Made by a program: the position numbers and the translations under genes. 64,000 nucleotides of DNA, taken from positions 1 to 64,000 of the forward strand of contig CANPXE010000006.1 of assembly GCA_947585665.1 (NCBI GenBank), written 5' to 3'. The stretch comes from an uncultured Bacilli bacterium. Lineage in GTDB: Bacteria; Bacillota_I; Bacilli_A; RF39; UBA660. Below the pieces are notes generated by a model. It made no database searches. It had not been told where the DNA came from and saw nothing but the letters and a program-made list of their open reading frames with translations. The number at the start of each line of letters is the position of its first letter. Positions within the stretch are counted from its first letter, which is position 1. Positions 1 to 9,121 of this stretch are shown one piece after another.

Positions 1-78
1 TTTTTATGGAAAAATAAATTGAGTTATTGTATAATGATATTATCGATAATTGGGGAAGAATAAAAAGGAGGACATATG

Positions 79-2364
79 ATGAGCAATAGTGGTGGTTTCT
101 TATTGAAAATTCATATGGAAGAAAAAGGTAAAATAACCGAAATACATTTAAATAAAGAAAGACATTCATTTGTTTTTGTTGATGATGAGTGTGTTTCTGA
201 TTTAGTCGTTCCAGAATTTATAGTATTAGAAGTTGAAAAAATTTTAAATGATATAAGTAGTGCCGAAGAAAATGGTAATTGTTATGTTGAAATCGAGAAA
301 AATGGTTCAACAGTTAGAGAATACGATTCTAAAAAAGTGGCATTGATTAAAAAGAAAGTTACCAAAGTAAGCATAAAAGATTTTTTAAACGATCAAAGTA
401 ATATTAAAATAAATGATTACTATGTTGATACTGTTGAGAAAAAATATGGTACTTCTCTTCCTCAAGAACTAAAAAGATTAGTATCATATACAACTAATGG
501 TGTTGTTTTTGATAGTGCTGATGACTTTTATATGTTATCACATGATGAAATAATTGATTATAAGAATGAGATAAAGTTATTTATCCCTCTATTTACTAGA
601 AATAATAAGAATTATATTGGTTTTGATTATGAACATTTATTATATAAAGAGTTTTCAGCACAAAAAGAGATAAAAAGTTCTTTTGTTTTAGCCGATTTAT
701 TAAAAGATGAAGAACTTGAAGTCCTTGATATGAATGATAATCACAATAAAGATGAATCTATTGATATTCAAGAAGAGAGTTCTCGTGAAGATGAAACCTT
801 ACCTATCGAAGAAGAAAAAGTATCACAAGAATATGAAGAAACGATTAAAAATATCGATGCTCAACTAGAAAAATTGAGTACTGGTATCGAAAAAGTAGAA
901 ACACCAAATACATCTTCAAAAGAAGAAATCAAAGGCGATGATGAACAATATCATCAAGAAGTAGTAGATATAGTTAAAAAAGCTTTAAATAAAATAGAAG
1001 AGACTAACACTTTGATTGATGAAATAGATAATACTTTCAATAGTGCTCAAAAGACTGAAGAAAAAGAAAAAGTTAAAGATGTTAAAACATCTTCTAAAAA
1101 AGAAAAACAAGAAAAGCCTAAAAAAGAAATAAAAGAAGTAAAACCTAAAAAGACTGATAATAAGAAATTGACTAATTTAATGATTAAAACTTTAGATAAC
1201 AGTTTTGATAATTATCAAATAGATTTTAATGAAACAGCTAAATTAGTTGTTGAACATTTACCTTATTATGAAATTTCTTCTAGTTTTGATGTCATTCAAA
1301 TACCAGAAATAGAAATGGATAAGATAACGCTTCTTCCTAATAGTGAAATTGATTTAGGAAAGTTTAAATTAAAAGTTTCTAAATTAGATAATAATATGGT
1401 TGATTTAGTTGTTGTTTCAGCATCTTCTATCGTTAATCAAGAAGGTAGTAAAGTTAAAAAACAAGATTATATTATTTTAGATTTACATAATGAATTTAGT
1501 TTGCGTCTCAATAAGAGTGAAGCAATGGAGTCTTGGTCATTAAAAATGGAAAAATCAACCTTTGAAGCTGAACTTCGCAATATTGATTACTTAAAGATAA
1601 TTTCTTCAATTGAAAAGATTCCTTCATATAAGAGCCTTGGTAATATTGAAAAATATGAATTATCTAAATCAGTAATGTTATTCATTAACTTTGTTATGAA
1701 AAATGAAGATTATGATAAATTAAAAGAATTATATCGTATCATTGAAAAGGAACCAACTCTTTATGAAGAGTACATTACTAAATACAATATTGATTGTTCT
1801 AATGAATTAAATAATGTTTTCCCTACTTATGATAGTAAGAAGACTTATTCTATGAAATTGAATTATATAAATGGTTTAGTAAATGCTAAATGGTTAGATT
1901 ATCCAAGATATATATTTGGAACGTTAAATTATTTTTCAAAAGATTATTTCCTTGAAGAATTTATTAATCAATTGAATGATACTTTAACTGAAACAGATTT
2001 TTCTGATTATTTAAAGAGACTATTTAGTACTTCTAATTTATTTGCTGATTTGGATGAAGTAGGACAAGAAAATTTAGATAAATGTTTAGATTACCTATCT
2101 GTGTTATATAAATATAATCCAATTATTGGTGAAGAGAATAAGTACAAGATAGAACGTGAATTTATGATAGGGGCAACTGATGAAGACATTTCTTTGTTGA
2201 TATCAAAAGTGTGTCGTCGTGGTATCAAAGATTATTCTACTTTTATTGAATATGAAAGTGTCATGAAAGAAAAGTATCGTATGGGTAATCTTAAATATCC
2301 AATTTATTCAGAAGATTTTGGAATAGAAGAAATTAGAAATGGTGGTGAGTATGATGAGTACTAA
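79..2364 (+). CDS. Large hypothetical protein with a SUKH/SMI1-like segment and a charged linker
   Basis: A 761-residue soluble protein without signal peptide or membrane segment. Residues about 112-200 (EKKYGTSLPQELKRLVSYT, then IPLF and YIGFDYE) have the look of the SMI1/KNR4 (SUKH) fold, a family found in toxin-immunity proteins and eukaryotic cell-wall regulators. Residues about 215-385 are a Glu/Lys-rich, probably coiled or disordered linker. The C-terminal 370 residues are not recognised. ATG occurs at 76 and 79; the AAGGAGG at 65-71 favours the second. The gene overlaps the next one, so the two are probably translationally coupled. A SUKH assignment by eye is moderate at best; no nuclease toxin is adjacent, so I infer no immunity role. 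Confidence 0.75.
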   Translation: MSNSGGFLLKIHMEEKGKITEIHLNKERHSFVFVDDECVSDLVVPEFIVLEVEKILNDISSAEENGNCYVEIEKNGSTVREYDSKKVALIKKKVTKVSIKDFLNDQSNIKINDYYVDTVEKKYGTSLPQELKRLVSYTTNGVVFDSADDFYMLSHDEIIDYKNEIKLFIPLFTRNNKNYIGFDYEHLLYKEFSAQKEIKSSFVLADLLKDEELEVLDMNDNHNKDESIDIQEESSREDETLPIEEEKVSQEYEETIKNIDAQLEKLSTGIEKVETPNTSSKEEIKGDDEQYHQEVVDIVKKALNKIEETNTLIDEIDNTFNSAQKTEEKEKVKDVKTSSKKEKQEKPKKEIKEVKPKKTDNKKLTNLMIKTLDNSFDNYQIDFNETAKLVVEHLPYYEISSSFDVIQIPEIEMDKITLLPNSEIDLGKFKLKVSKLDNNMVDLVVVSASSIVNQEGSKVKKQDYIILDLHNEFSLRLNKSEAMESWSLKMEKSTFEAELRNIDYLKIISSIEKIPSYKSLGNIEKYELSKSVMLFINFVMKNEDYDKLKELYRIIEKEPTLYEEYITKYNIDCSNELNNVFPTYDSKKTYSMKLNYINGLVNAKWLDYPRYIFGTLNYFSKDYFLEEFINQLNDTLTETDFSDYLKRLFSTSNLFADLDEVGQENLDKCLDYLSVLYKYNPIIGEENKYKIEREFMIGATDEDISLLISKVCRRGIKDYSTFIEYESVMKEKYRMGNLKYPIYSEDFGIEEIRNGGEYDEY

Positions 2365-4747
2365 GCCTAAAAAGGAAACTAATAAAGTTAGTAGCATTCA
2401 ATATAGTAATAAAAATGTTGGTTTTTCTCTTTCTATTCCTGATAATTGGATGGAAGTTAAAAAGTCATCATATCTCGATTTAGGCATTAATGAAAATACT
2501 TTGTGTGCCTTTGTTGTTGATAAGTTTACGCATCTTTCCATTCTTTTTAGTGGTTTTTGTACCGAAGCTGAATTCAAGAAGGTAAATGTTTCTAAAGAAG
2601 ATTTACCATTTCAGGTTTTATATGAAAAAAATATTACTTATAAAAACATTCCTGCTAGACAATTAGTAATATCAAAAGATGATAAGAAACTTATTAATAC
2701 TTTTTGTGTAATTAATGGAATGTTGATCGATTTTACTATTAATATCAGTTTAAAAAATAAAAACTTTGATAAATCTAAATTAAGTAATGATAATAATTTT
2801 AAAATGCTCAATAGTATTTTAAATACTTTGGAGGTCTTTGAACCAGTTAATCCACCAATTTATGTTGATAGAGATGTGTCTGATGTAAAAGAAGTAAAAA
2901 TGGTTGATGATAGAGAAGAAATGACAAAGATTATTCTTCCTCAAAGACCAGCAGAAATAATAATCGAGAAAGAATGTAAATACCGTAATATTTTAATGCC
3001 AGAGTTTTATTTAAAATATGTTAATAATGGTAAAACAAAGTTGAGTGTCATTGATAAAGAAGTATACTTTATTGATAAGAATAATCATTATCGAAGTGTT
3101 AATGTCAATGATGATTTGATAAAAAGTATAAGTTCTGTTTTAGAAAAAAATTGGTTAGAATTAGAAACTATGGATTGTGGATATCAAAAAATTATAACTG
3201 ATTCTTATTTTTCTATTAAACTTAATCGTTCTTATGGTAGTGGTTATTTATATATAGATGTTAATAAGTGTGAAGGATTTAGAATCTTTGATAATATTGT
3301 GCGCATGGTTCAAGAATATGTTTCTTTTGACTATTCTGAAGAAGTACCAACTGAAGAAGAAGTTGAAATAAAAGAAGAACCAGCTCCTTTAGAAGAAGAC
3401 GTTGATGAAATAATGCCTGTTCTAAAGGAAATTCGTGAAAATGATATTACTGAAAAAATGCCAATTCCAGAGATTGAAGAAGAAGAGGAACAAGAAGAAG
3501 AACCCGTTTTAGCAACAGAAGATGTTATTTCTGAAAAATCCGAAAATAATGTAGTTGTTCCTATTGCTGGGGAAATGCCTGAAGAGAAAGAAGAAATTCA
3601 AGAAGAAAATCTTAAACCGGATACTTCTTTAGAAGAAAAGAAAGAGGAAGATAATACTCCTGAAAATGTTGAATTTTTAGAATATTTCCATAATGTTGAT
3701 GGTCATAACTCTTTTAGATTCTTATTTCCTATTAATAGTGGTGAAAAAGTTGAACGTGATTTTAATGTCTTTGATATCCAAAATGGTGATGATATAAATT
3801 ATCGTATCTTTATCTTTAAATGTGAGAATAAAGAAAAATATGAAAATAAACTAAAAGATTGGATGAATAAAAATGTTCAGTCTAGTAATTCAAAAATTAT
3901 TGATGAGCAAGAAGAAAAGAATGATTCTCTTTCTATCAAGACATTTATTCTTGACAATGGAAAGTTTTATAAAGTTGCTTACATTTTTGAATACTTAATT
4001 GCTATTTCAGGAATGGCGATTAGTGAAATAATGTCTTATGCTGATTATGCTTTAAAGACAGTTGAGATTGGTGAAGATAATCGTTCAAGTATTGAAGCAT
4101 TAAATCGTAAGATGAATAGTATTAGTATCTTACAACAACAAGGAATTCCTTATATTGATGAATTACCACCACTTCCTAGTAGTTATGACATAGTTGGTAA
4201 GACTTATGATGATGTCGCTAAACGTGCCATTGTTCTATGCATTTGTTGTAATTATGCTAGCGATATCGTTTCTAATAAAAAGAAAAAATATATCAAAGAG
4301 TCTAAAAAATTCTTTAATAAATTATTAGATAGATATAATGTTAAAAATATTATGACTAAAGAAGAACAAGAATTATTTGAAAAAGGCAATCATGATATTG
4401 CTGTTCAAATATCTTGGCAATTTGAGGGATGTGCAGTTCTTCTATGGACATTAGGATTATTAGATTACCTTAATTATCCTGATACACTTGTTAATCCTGA
4501 TGAACTTACTGGTATAGTATCTTCTTGTAATAATTATAGTGAATTTGTTCAAAAGTGCGCATTCCGTTCCGTTGAAGAAATTTTGGATTTAGCTGATTTG
4601 ACTTATCGTTATAATTGGTATTGTGTTGATGCCCAAATTGAGGGTGAGGAACCAAAGATTAATCCAGAAATAGTTGTTGAAAGATATCGTGCTTTAAAAT
4701 GGTTATTAACTGATGAAAAATGGGACAAGGTTGATATAAATACGTAA
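2351..4747 (+). CDS. Hypothetical protein: PsbP/DUF1795-like domains and C-terminal DUF4272
   Basis: About 798 residues. Residues about 15-160 form a PsbP/DUF1795-like alpha/beta segment (FSLSIPDNWMEV near the start), and a similar one recurs near residues 450-575 after an acidic Glu-rich linker. The C-terminal 190 residues match the layout of DUF4272: GIPYIDELPPLP, WQFEGCAVLLWTLGLLDYL, and a closing RYRALKWLLTDEKWDKVDINT-like signature. Function of DUF4272 is unknown. The start at 2351 (or 2354) is preferred because GGTGG and GTGAG lie just upstream within the end of the previous gene, giving a 14-bp overlap. No signal peptide, so probably cytoplasmic. It sits in an apparent three-gene operon with the preceding gene and the aldehyde dehydrogenase-like gene. 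Confidence 0.75.
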   Translation: MMSTKPKKETNKVSSIQYSNKNVGFSLSIPDNWMEVKKSSYLDLGINENTLCAFVVDKFTHLSILFSGFCTEAEFKKVNVSKEDLPFQVLYEKNITYKNIPARQLVISKDDKKLINTFCVINGMLIDFTINISLKNKNFDKSKLSNDNNFKMLNSILNTLEVFEPVNPPIYVDRDVSDVKEVKMVDDREEMTKIILPQRPAEIIIEKECKYRNILMPEFYLKYVNNGKTKLSVIDKEVYFIDKNNHYRSVNVNDDLIKSISSVLEKNWLELETMDCGYQKIITDSYFSIKLNRSYGSGYLYIDVNKCEGFRIFDNIVRMVQEYVSFDYSEEVPTEEEVEIKEEPAPLEEDVDEIMPVLKEIRENDITEKMPIPEIEEEEEQEEEPVLATEDVISEKSENNVVVPIAGEMPEEKEEIQEENLKPDTSLEEKKEEDNTPENVEFLEYFHNVDGHNSFRFLFPINSGEKVERDFNVFDIQNGDDINYRIFIFKCENKEKYENKLKDWMNKNVQSSNSKIIDEQEEKNDSLSIKTFILDNGKFYKVAYIFEYLIAISGMAISEIMSYADYALKTVEIGEDNRSSIEALNRKMNSISILQQQGIPYIDELPPLPSSYDIVGKTYDDVAKRAIVLCICCNYASDIVSNKKKKYIKESKKFFNKLLDRYNVKNIMTKEEQELFEKGNHDIAVQISWQFEGCAVLLWTLGLLDYLNYPDTLVNPDELTGIVSSCNNYSEFVQKCAFRSVEEILDLADLTYRYNWYCVDAQIEGEEPKINPEIVVERYRALKWLLTDEKWDKVDINT

Positions 4748-4768
4748 AAGAATGTTGTGGTGAAGTAG

Positions 4769-6205
4769 ATGAAAAATCTAATTGGTAACAGTTGGCGTTC
4801 TAGTTCTAGTAATGAAGTTATTGAAGTACAAAACCCCTATAGTCATGTAGTTCTTGATACAGTGCCTAATTCTAATTTAGATGATATTAATGAAGCTGTG
4901 CAAATATCTGATGAATCAAAAAAAAGTTGGTATGGTATTTCAATAAATGAACGTTGTGAGATAATTTTAAAGTTTAAAGATTTAGTTAAAGAAGAACGTT
5001 ATGATTTAGCAAAATTATTAACTAATGAAACAGGTAAAAATATTGTTGATGCTCAAGAAGAAATTGATAATTTAATTGATTTGAGTACAGCTTTTGTTGA
5101 AAAGGCAAGACATTTATATGGTGATTTAATTCCTGCTGGTGTAACTAATAAAAATAATAATACCATTCAAATGACTTCGCGTGCACCAATTGGTATTGTA
5201 GGGGTTATTTTACCTTGTAATTTTCCTGTTTTATGTTTTGCTCATAAAGTGCCACCAGCTCTTTTAATGGGTAATACAGTTATTGTTAAACCTTCTTCTA
5301 AAGCACCTCTCACAGTTATTAAGTTAGTTTATTTACTTCGTATGGCTGGTGTGCCGTCTGGTGTTATTCAACTTGTTAATGGTAGTGGTGAAAAAGCAGG
5401 ACATGCGCTTGCTGTGCATCCTGATTTACAACTTATCACTTTTTCTGGTTCAACAGTTACTGGTATTAAAATCATGGAAGCCGCTGCTAATAATCTAACA
5501 CGTGTATTATTAGAATTGAGTGGAAATGATGCCATGATCGTTTGCAATGATGCTGATATTAATTTAGCTATTGATGAAGCTATTAAAGGACGACTTACGA
5601 ATATGGGACAGACTTCGGCATCTACTAAACGTTTCTTAGTCCATAAGGATAAAGTAAATGAATTCGTTAAAGGTTTAATTCAAAAAATTAGTAATTTGCG
5701 TTATGGAAGTCCTCTTGATAGTAGTACTGATTTAACTTGTTTAATTGATGAAGAAACAGCTATTAGAGTCGAAAATCAAGTTAAGAAAATGGTTGATTTG
5801 GGCGCTAATATCGTTTATGGTGGAAATCGTAATGGTAATTATTTTGAACCAACTATTCTCGTCAATGTCAATGAAAAAATGAGTGTCATGAATAATACAG
5901 AAGTTTTAGGACCAATTATTCCTATTATGGAATTTGATGATTTAAATAGAGCTGTTGCTGTTGTCAATTCATCACCTTATGGTCTTGCTTCATCTATTTT
6001 TACTAATAATATTAAAACAGCTTTTAAAGTAGCCGAATGTTTAGAGACAGGAACAGTCATCATCAATGGTAGTACGGAATATCGTTCTAATGAGATGGCT
6101 TATGGTGGTTGGAAGTATTCTGGTTTTGGAACAGAAGGAGTATCATCTACTCTTGAACAACTATCTCTTGTTAAAACAACAGTTCTTAAAGATGTTTTAG
6201 AATAA
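4769..6205 (+). CDS. Aldehyde dehydrogenase-family protein lacking the catalytic cysteine
   Basis: A 478-residue, full-length member of the NAD(P)-dependent aldehyde dehydrogenase superfamily, resembling succinate-semialdehyde dehydrogenases. Visible landmarks are PCNFPVLCFAHKVPPALLMGN (cofactor-binding region), FSGSTVTG (NAD-binding loop), LLELSGNDAMIV with the general base Glu249, and YGGWKYSGFGTEG near the C-terminus. The active-site motif that normally reads GQxC reads NMGQTSASTKR: codon 283 is TCG (Ser) where the nucleophilic Cys belongs. Everything else is intact, so this is either a pseudoenzyme or an enzyme with altered chemistry. It follows the DUF4272 gene by 21 bp and is probably cotranscribed; the ribosome-binding site is weak (GTGGTGAAG). 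Confidence 0.9.
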   Translation: MKNLIGNSWRSSSSNEVIEVQNPYSHVVLDTVPNSNLDDINEAVQISDESKKSWYGISINERCEIILKFKDLVKEERYDLAKLLTNETGKNIVDAQEEIDNLIDLSTAFVEKARHLYGDLIPAGVTNKNNNTIQMTSRAPIGIVGVILPCNFPVLCFAHKVPPALLMGNTVIVKPSSKAPLTVIKLVYLLRMAGVPSGVIQLVNGSGEKAGHALAVHPDLQLITFSGSTVTGIKIMEAAANNLTRVLLELSGNDAMIVCNDADINLAIDEAIKGRLTNMGQTSASTKRFLVHKDKVNEFVKGLIQKISNLRYGSPLDSSTDLTCLIDEETAIRVENQVKKMVDLGANIVYGGNRNGNYFEPTILVNVNEKMSVMNNTEVLGPIIPIMEFDDLNRAVAVVNSSPYGLASSIFTNNIKTAFKVAECLETGTVIINGSTEYRSNEMAYGGWKYSGFGTEGVSSTLEQLSLVKTTVLKDVLE

Positions 6206-6691
6206 TTAATTTAAAGTAATTAGTGTAAAAACTAAATCATATATGAATAAAAATGCCAAAGTAATTGTAATTATTTTTGGTATTTTTTTTATGATAAAAT
6301 TTAAGAATGGATTGATTAAATAGACTAATAAAAGACTTGATATTCCCCATATCAACATCATTCTTACTGAAGTATAACGTCCAATGTTAAAATTTTGATA
6401 AGAATAATCCCAAAAGATGCGACCAAAGATTTTTTCAATTATTAAACCACCAAAAAACTCTACTATTCCTAAAGTAATAGAAGATATCAAAAATAATAGT
6501 AATGCTCGATAAAACTTATTACTAACTTTTTTCTTTATGATATAAAAAATGCCTAATATTAGAAGAACACCAAGACCATAGATCGGTGTCCAATATCCAT
6601 AGAGAATGCCACTATCTACTTTTGTGTAAACACAATTTTCAATAAAATGTCCCATAATTGAATAAAATAAAAAAGTATTAATAATATTCAT
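6206..6691 (-). CDS. Putative ABC-transporter permease-like membrane protein (CmpB/PF06541 type)
   Basis: A 161-residue integral membrane protein with about four to five hydrophobic segments. It has the family pattern GHFIEN near the N-terminus, then ILYGYWTPIYGLGVLL, and a long central helix with GIVEFFGG, typical of the small proteins annotated as putative ABC transporter permease (PF06541). No ATPase partner is adjacent, and the transporter role of the family is itself unproven. Start supported by GGTGAT 5 to 10 bases upstream of the ATG. The gene abuts the 3' end of the convergent aldehyde dehydrogenase-like gene with no spacer. Confidence 0.7.
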   Translation of the reverse strand: MNIINTFLFYSIMGHFIENCVYTKVDSGILYGYWTPIYGLGVLLILGIFYIIKKKVSNKFYRALLLFLISSITLGIVEFFGGLIIEKIFGRIFWDYSYQNFNIGRYTSVRMMLIWGISSLLLVYLINPFLNFIIKKIPKIITITLAFLFIYDLVFTLITLN

Positions 6692-6740
6692 ATTATCACC
6701 AATATCATTATGTGATAAAAGAATTTATTAATACAAAAAA

Positions 6741-8774
6741 TTAATGTTCTGTATAATTATCAATTAAACTTGTATCAACAGTCTTATTAGGATTAGCTTC
6801 TAAATAGACACGATTATAATTTTTAATCATTTCAACCGCATCTTTTCCCGTATGAATCGTTTCACGACCAGTTGGTTCAATTACTCTTAAGAAGACATCT
6901 CCATCAGGATCTTTGTCTTCTTCGATGACAAGACCGGTTGTCATTTTAATGAATTCATCACGATCTTCATTAGGATTATCATAATTAGGAATGAAAGAAT
7001 TACCACCACTGAAACTTGATGTTGGTTGGGAATTGTTTACATTTGGATTTGTTGGTGAAGCATTCATTTTATCCATAAACATTTTTACTTGTGAAGAACT
7101 ATCAGGTAAATTTGTTGTTGAGAAATTGAAATTATTTTCATTTGGTAAAGCAAAATTTTCCTCATTTGGTAAATCAACTTTTAAACCTATACCATCACTC
7201 AATGGCTGTTTTTCATCAATATGTTTTGTTTCTTGTGGTATAAATTCATTATGCGTATTAATGAATGGTTCATTAGTAGGTGTAGAATCATCGTGTTTAA
7301 TAATTGTATCATTAGTTACATTACTATCATTTTGATTGTTGAACCTTTTTTGGAAATTGGTTAAAAAATTAGAACTTTGATCATTATTTTCTATTTGTTG
7401 TGGAACTATTGGTGTTTCTAAGTTTCCATTTTCTATAGTCGATGGTTCATTTTGAATAGTCGGCATATTATTGTTAGATGGTGTCATATCGTTGTAGAAG
7501 TTATTGTTTCCAACCATTGATGAATCTATTAATGAATTTGATGCCAAATTATTTTGTGAAGAATCTTCTTCTTTAATACCCATCATACTTCTAAGTTTCT
7601 TTAATCCATCATCTTCAACTTTGTTAGTATTATTATTTTGAGAAAAAATATCATTGGAAACATCTAAAATATTTTTATTATTAATAGGAGAAGTAAGATT
7701 ATTAAAATCAGCACTTTCCATAATTATTTTATTGACATCGTCGATAGGAAGTCCAATTTTATTTTGACTATTATCATTATTATTATCATATTTATTTAAG
7801 AAATTTTTAAAAGCATTGTTTTCTTCATTGGCATTATTATTTGTTTTATTATTTTTATCCTGAGAAGTATTATCAAGACGTGCAGATCCCAAAAAGTTAT
7901 TAGTTAAATCAAGTTTTGGAATTTGATTTTTAGGTTTCTTTTTATTTGCTTTTGGCCAACGTGATGTATCAGCTTTTTTCCCGGGACGACTAGATTCAAA
8001 TAATTGGTTATAATTAGTAAGTTTTTCCATAGCTTCTTGATCATAGTACATTTGTTGATTACCCATTTGATCAATTACTAAAAGAGTTACCATACCATTT
8101 TCAAAACCTTCATGAATTTCAATATCCATTGTTTCATTAATGAATTGATCACGTTCTTCATTGACATTGACATTAGGATTTTGAATTGCCATCTTTTCAT
8201 CAATTAATTGATTAACTTTGTCTTCAAAAGCTGATAAATCAGGTAATGTCGTCTTTAAGAAAGATTCAATTTTACTAATTGTAAAAGTATTAATACTTTC
8301 AACGACAATATTATTTAAAGCTTGATCTATTTGTTCAACATAATAATTATAGTTAGGATTAACTTGTCTTATTTGATAACTGATACTATCCTTTACTTTT
8401 TTTATTAAACTATTATATTGTTCAATTTTATTAATATTTTCAACAGCTACTTTTAAATTATTAGTAATAGTACTCATCTCTCTAGGTAGTGTTGGACTTG
8501 TCGCAAGATTAATATCAATACGATGAATATTACTACTATCGAAGTGTTTTTTTAGGATATCGGAATAAGCAACAAAAGCTTGGTTTAGAATAAGGATAAT
8601 GATATTTTGATCAATATTCATTTCAAGACTGTTTAAATACTCTTTTAGACGAGTGCTAACATCTTGAAAAGTACGTTGTTTTAATTCGGTGTCATTACCA
8701 ACATCATTAACTAAATCGTTTAAATATTGAATTAATAGTTTATTGTATCTATTAATACTTTCCCGATTATTCAT
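6741..8774 (-). CDS. Hypothetical protein with a duplicated 60-residue module and Asn/Ser-rich linker
   Basis: A 677-residue protein of unknown function, no signal peptide or membrane segment. The N-terminal 200 residues are helical. A module of about 65 residues occurs at about 205-270 (ERDQFINETMD ... VTLLVIDQMGN ... YNQLFE ... DTSRWP) and again at the very C-terminus, about 610-677 (DRDEFIKMTTG ... VFLRVIEPTGR ... YNRVYLE ... DTSLID). Between them lie about 340 residues very rich in Asn, Ser and Gln, probably disordered. The reading frame is open up to 8831, but I prefer the ATG at 8774, which has GGGGAATGTGAT upstream; a TATAAT -10 on this strand lies at 8816-8811. Confidence 0.75.
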   Translation of the reverse strand: MNNRESINRYNKLLIQYLNDLVNDVGNDTELKQRTFQDVSTRLKEYLNSLEMNIDQNIIILILNQAFVAYSDILKKHFDSSNIHRIDINLATSPTLPREMSTITNNLKVAVENINKIEQYNSLIKKVKDSISYQIRQVNPNYNYYVEQIDQALNNIVVESINTFTISKIESFLKTTLPDLSAFEDKVNQLIDEKMAIQNPNVNVNEERDQFINETMDIEIHEGFENGMVTLLVIDQMGNQQMYYDQEAMEKLTNYNQLFESSRPGKKADTSRWPKANKKKPKNQIPKLDLTNNFLGSARLDNTSQDKNNKTNNNANEENNAFKNFLNKYDNNNDNSQNKIGLPIDDVNKIIMESADFNNLTSPINNKNILDVSNDIFSQNNNTNKVEDDGLKKLRSMMGIKEEDSSQNNLASNSLIDSSMVGNNNFYNDMTPSNNNMPTIQNEPSTIENGNLETPIVPQQIENNDQSSNFLTNFQKRFNNQNDSNVTNDTIIKHDDSTPTNEPFINTHNEFIPQETKHIDEKQPLSDGIGLKVDLPNEENFALPNENNFNFSTTNLPDSSSQVKMFMDKMNASPTNPNVNNSQPTSSFSGGNSFIPNYDNPNEDRDEFIKMTTGLVIEEDKDPDGDVFLRVIEPTGRETIHTGKDAVEMIKNYNRVYLEANPNKTVDTSLIDNYTEH

Positions 8775-8847
8775 AGTATCACATTCCCCATATTCTAATA
8801 TCCTAAGTATATTATAATATATTATTGCCATTTAATAAATAAAAAAC

Positions 8848-8876
8848 TTGTCAAAAAATTATAAATATGTTATATT
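8848..8876 (+). promoter_or_regulatory. Probable promoter of the ileS T-box transcript
   Basis: TTGTCA at 8848-8853 and TATATT at 8871-8876 are separated by 17 bases, the optimal SigA-type spacing, and lie directly upstream of the T-box leader. Confidence 0.6.
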
Positions 8877-8883
8877 TGTTAAT

Positions 8884-9100
8884 GTTTAAAAGCAAGTGCG
8901 AAAGACGCAATTAGGGATTTGTTTTAAAAGAGAGTCTAGTTAGGTGAAAGTAGATAGACAAAGAACTAATTGAGATCACTTTCAAGTGCGTTTTATGGAT
9001 AAGATAAAAACGGTGACGCGTTATAGTTTTAAGAGCATAAAGTATTATGAAGTAGGGTGGTACCGCGCGTAAGTCGTCCCTATCAATAATACTTTTTTTA
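8884..9100 (+). promoter_or_regulatory. T-box leader, isoleucine type, upstream of ileS
   Basis: The conserved T-box sequence AGGGTGGTACCGCG is at 9054-9067. The downstream terminator pairs AGTATTAT (9041-9048) with ATAATACT (9086-9093), followed by a run of T; the T-box bases compete for it as antiterminator. In the long Stem I region the likely specifier is ATC at 8975-8977 in the context GAG-ATC-AC, an Ile codon consistent with the gene downstream. Uncharged tRNA-Ile is expected to stabilise the antiterminator and switch ileS on. Confidence 0.92.
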
Positions 9101-9121
9101 TTTGTAGAAAGGGTGAGCAAA

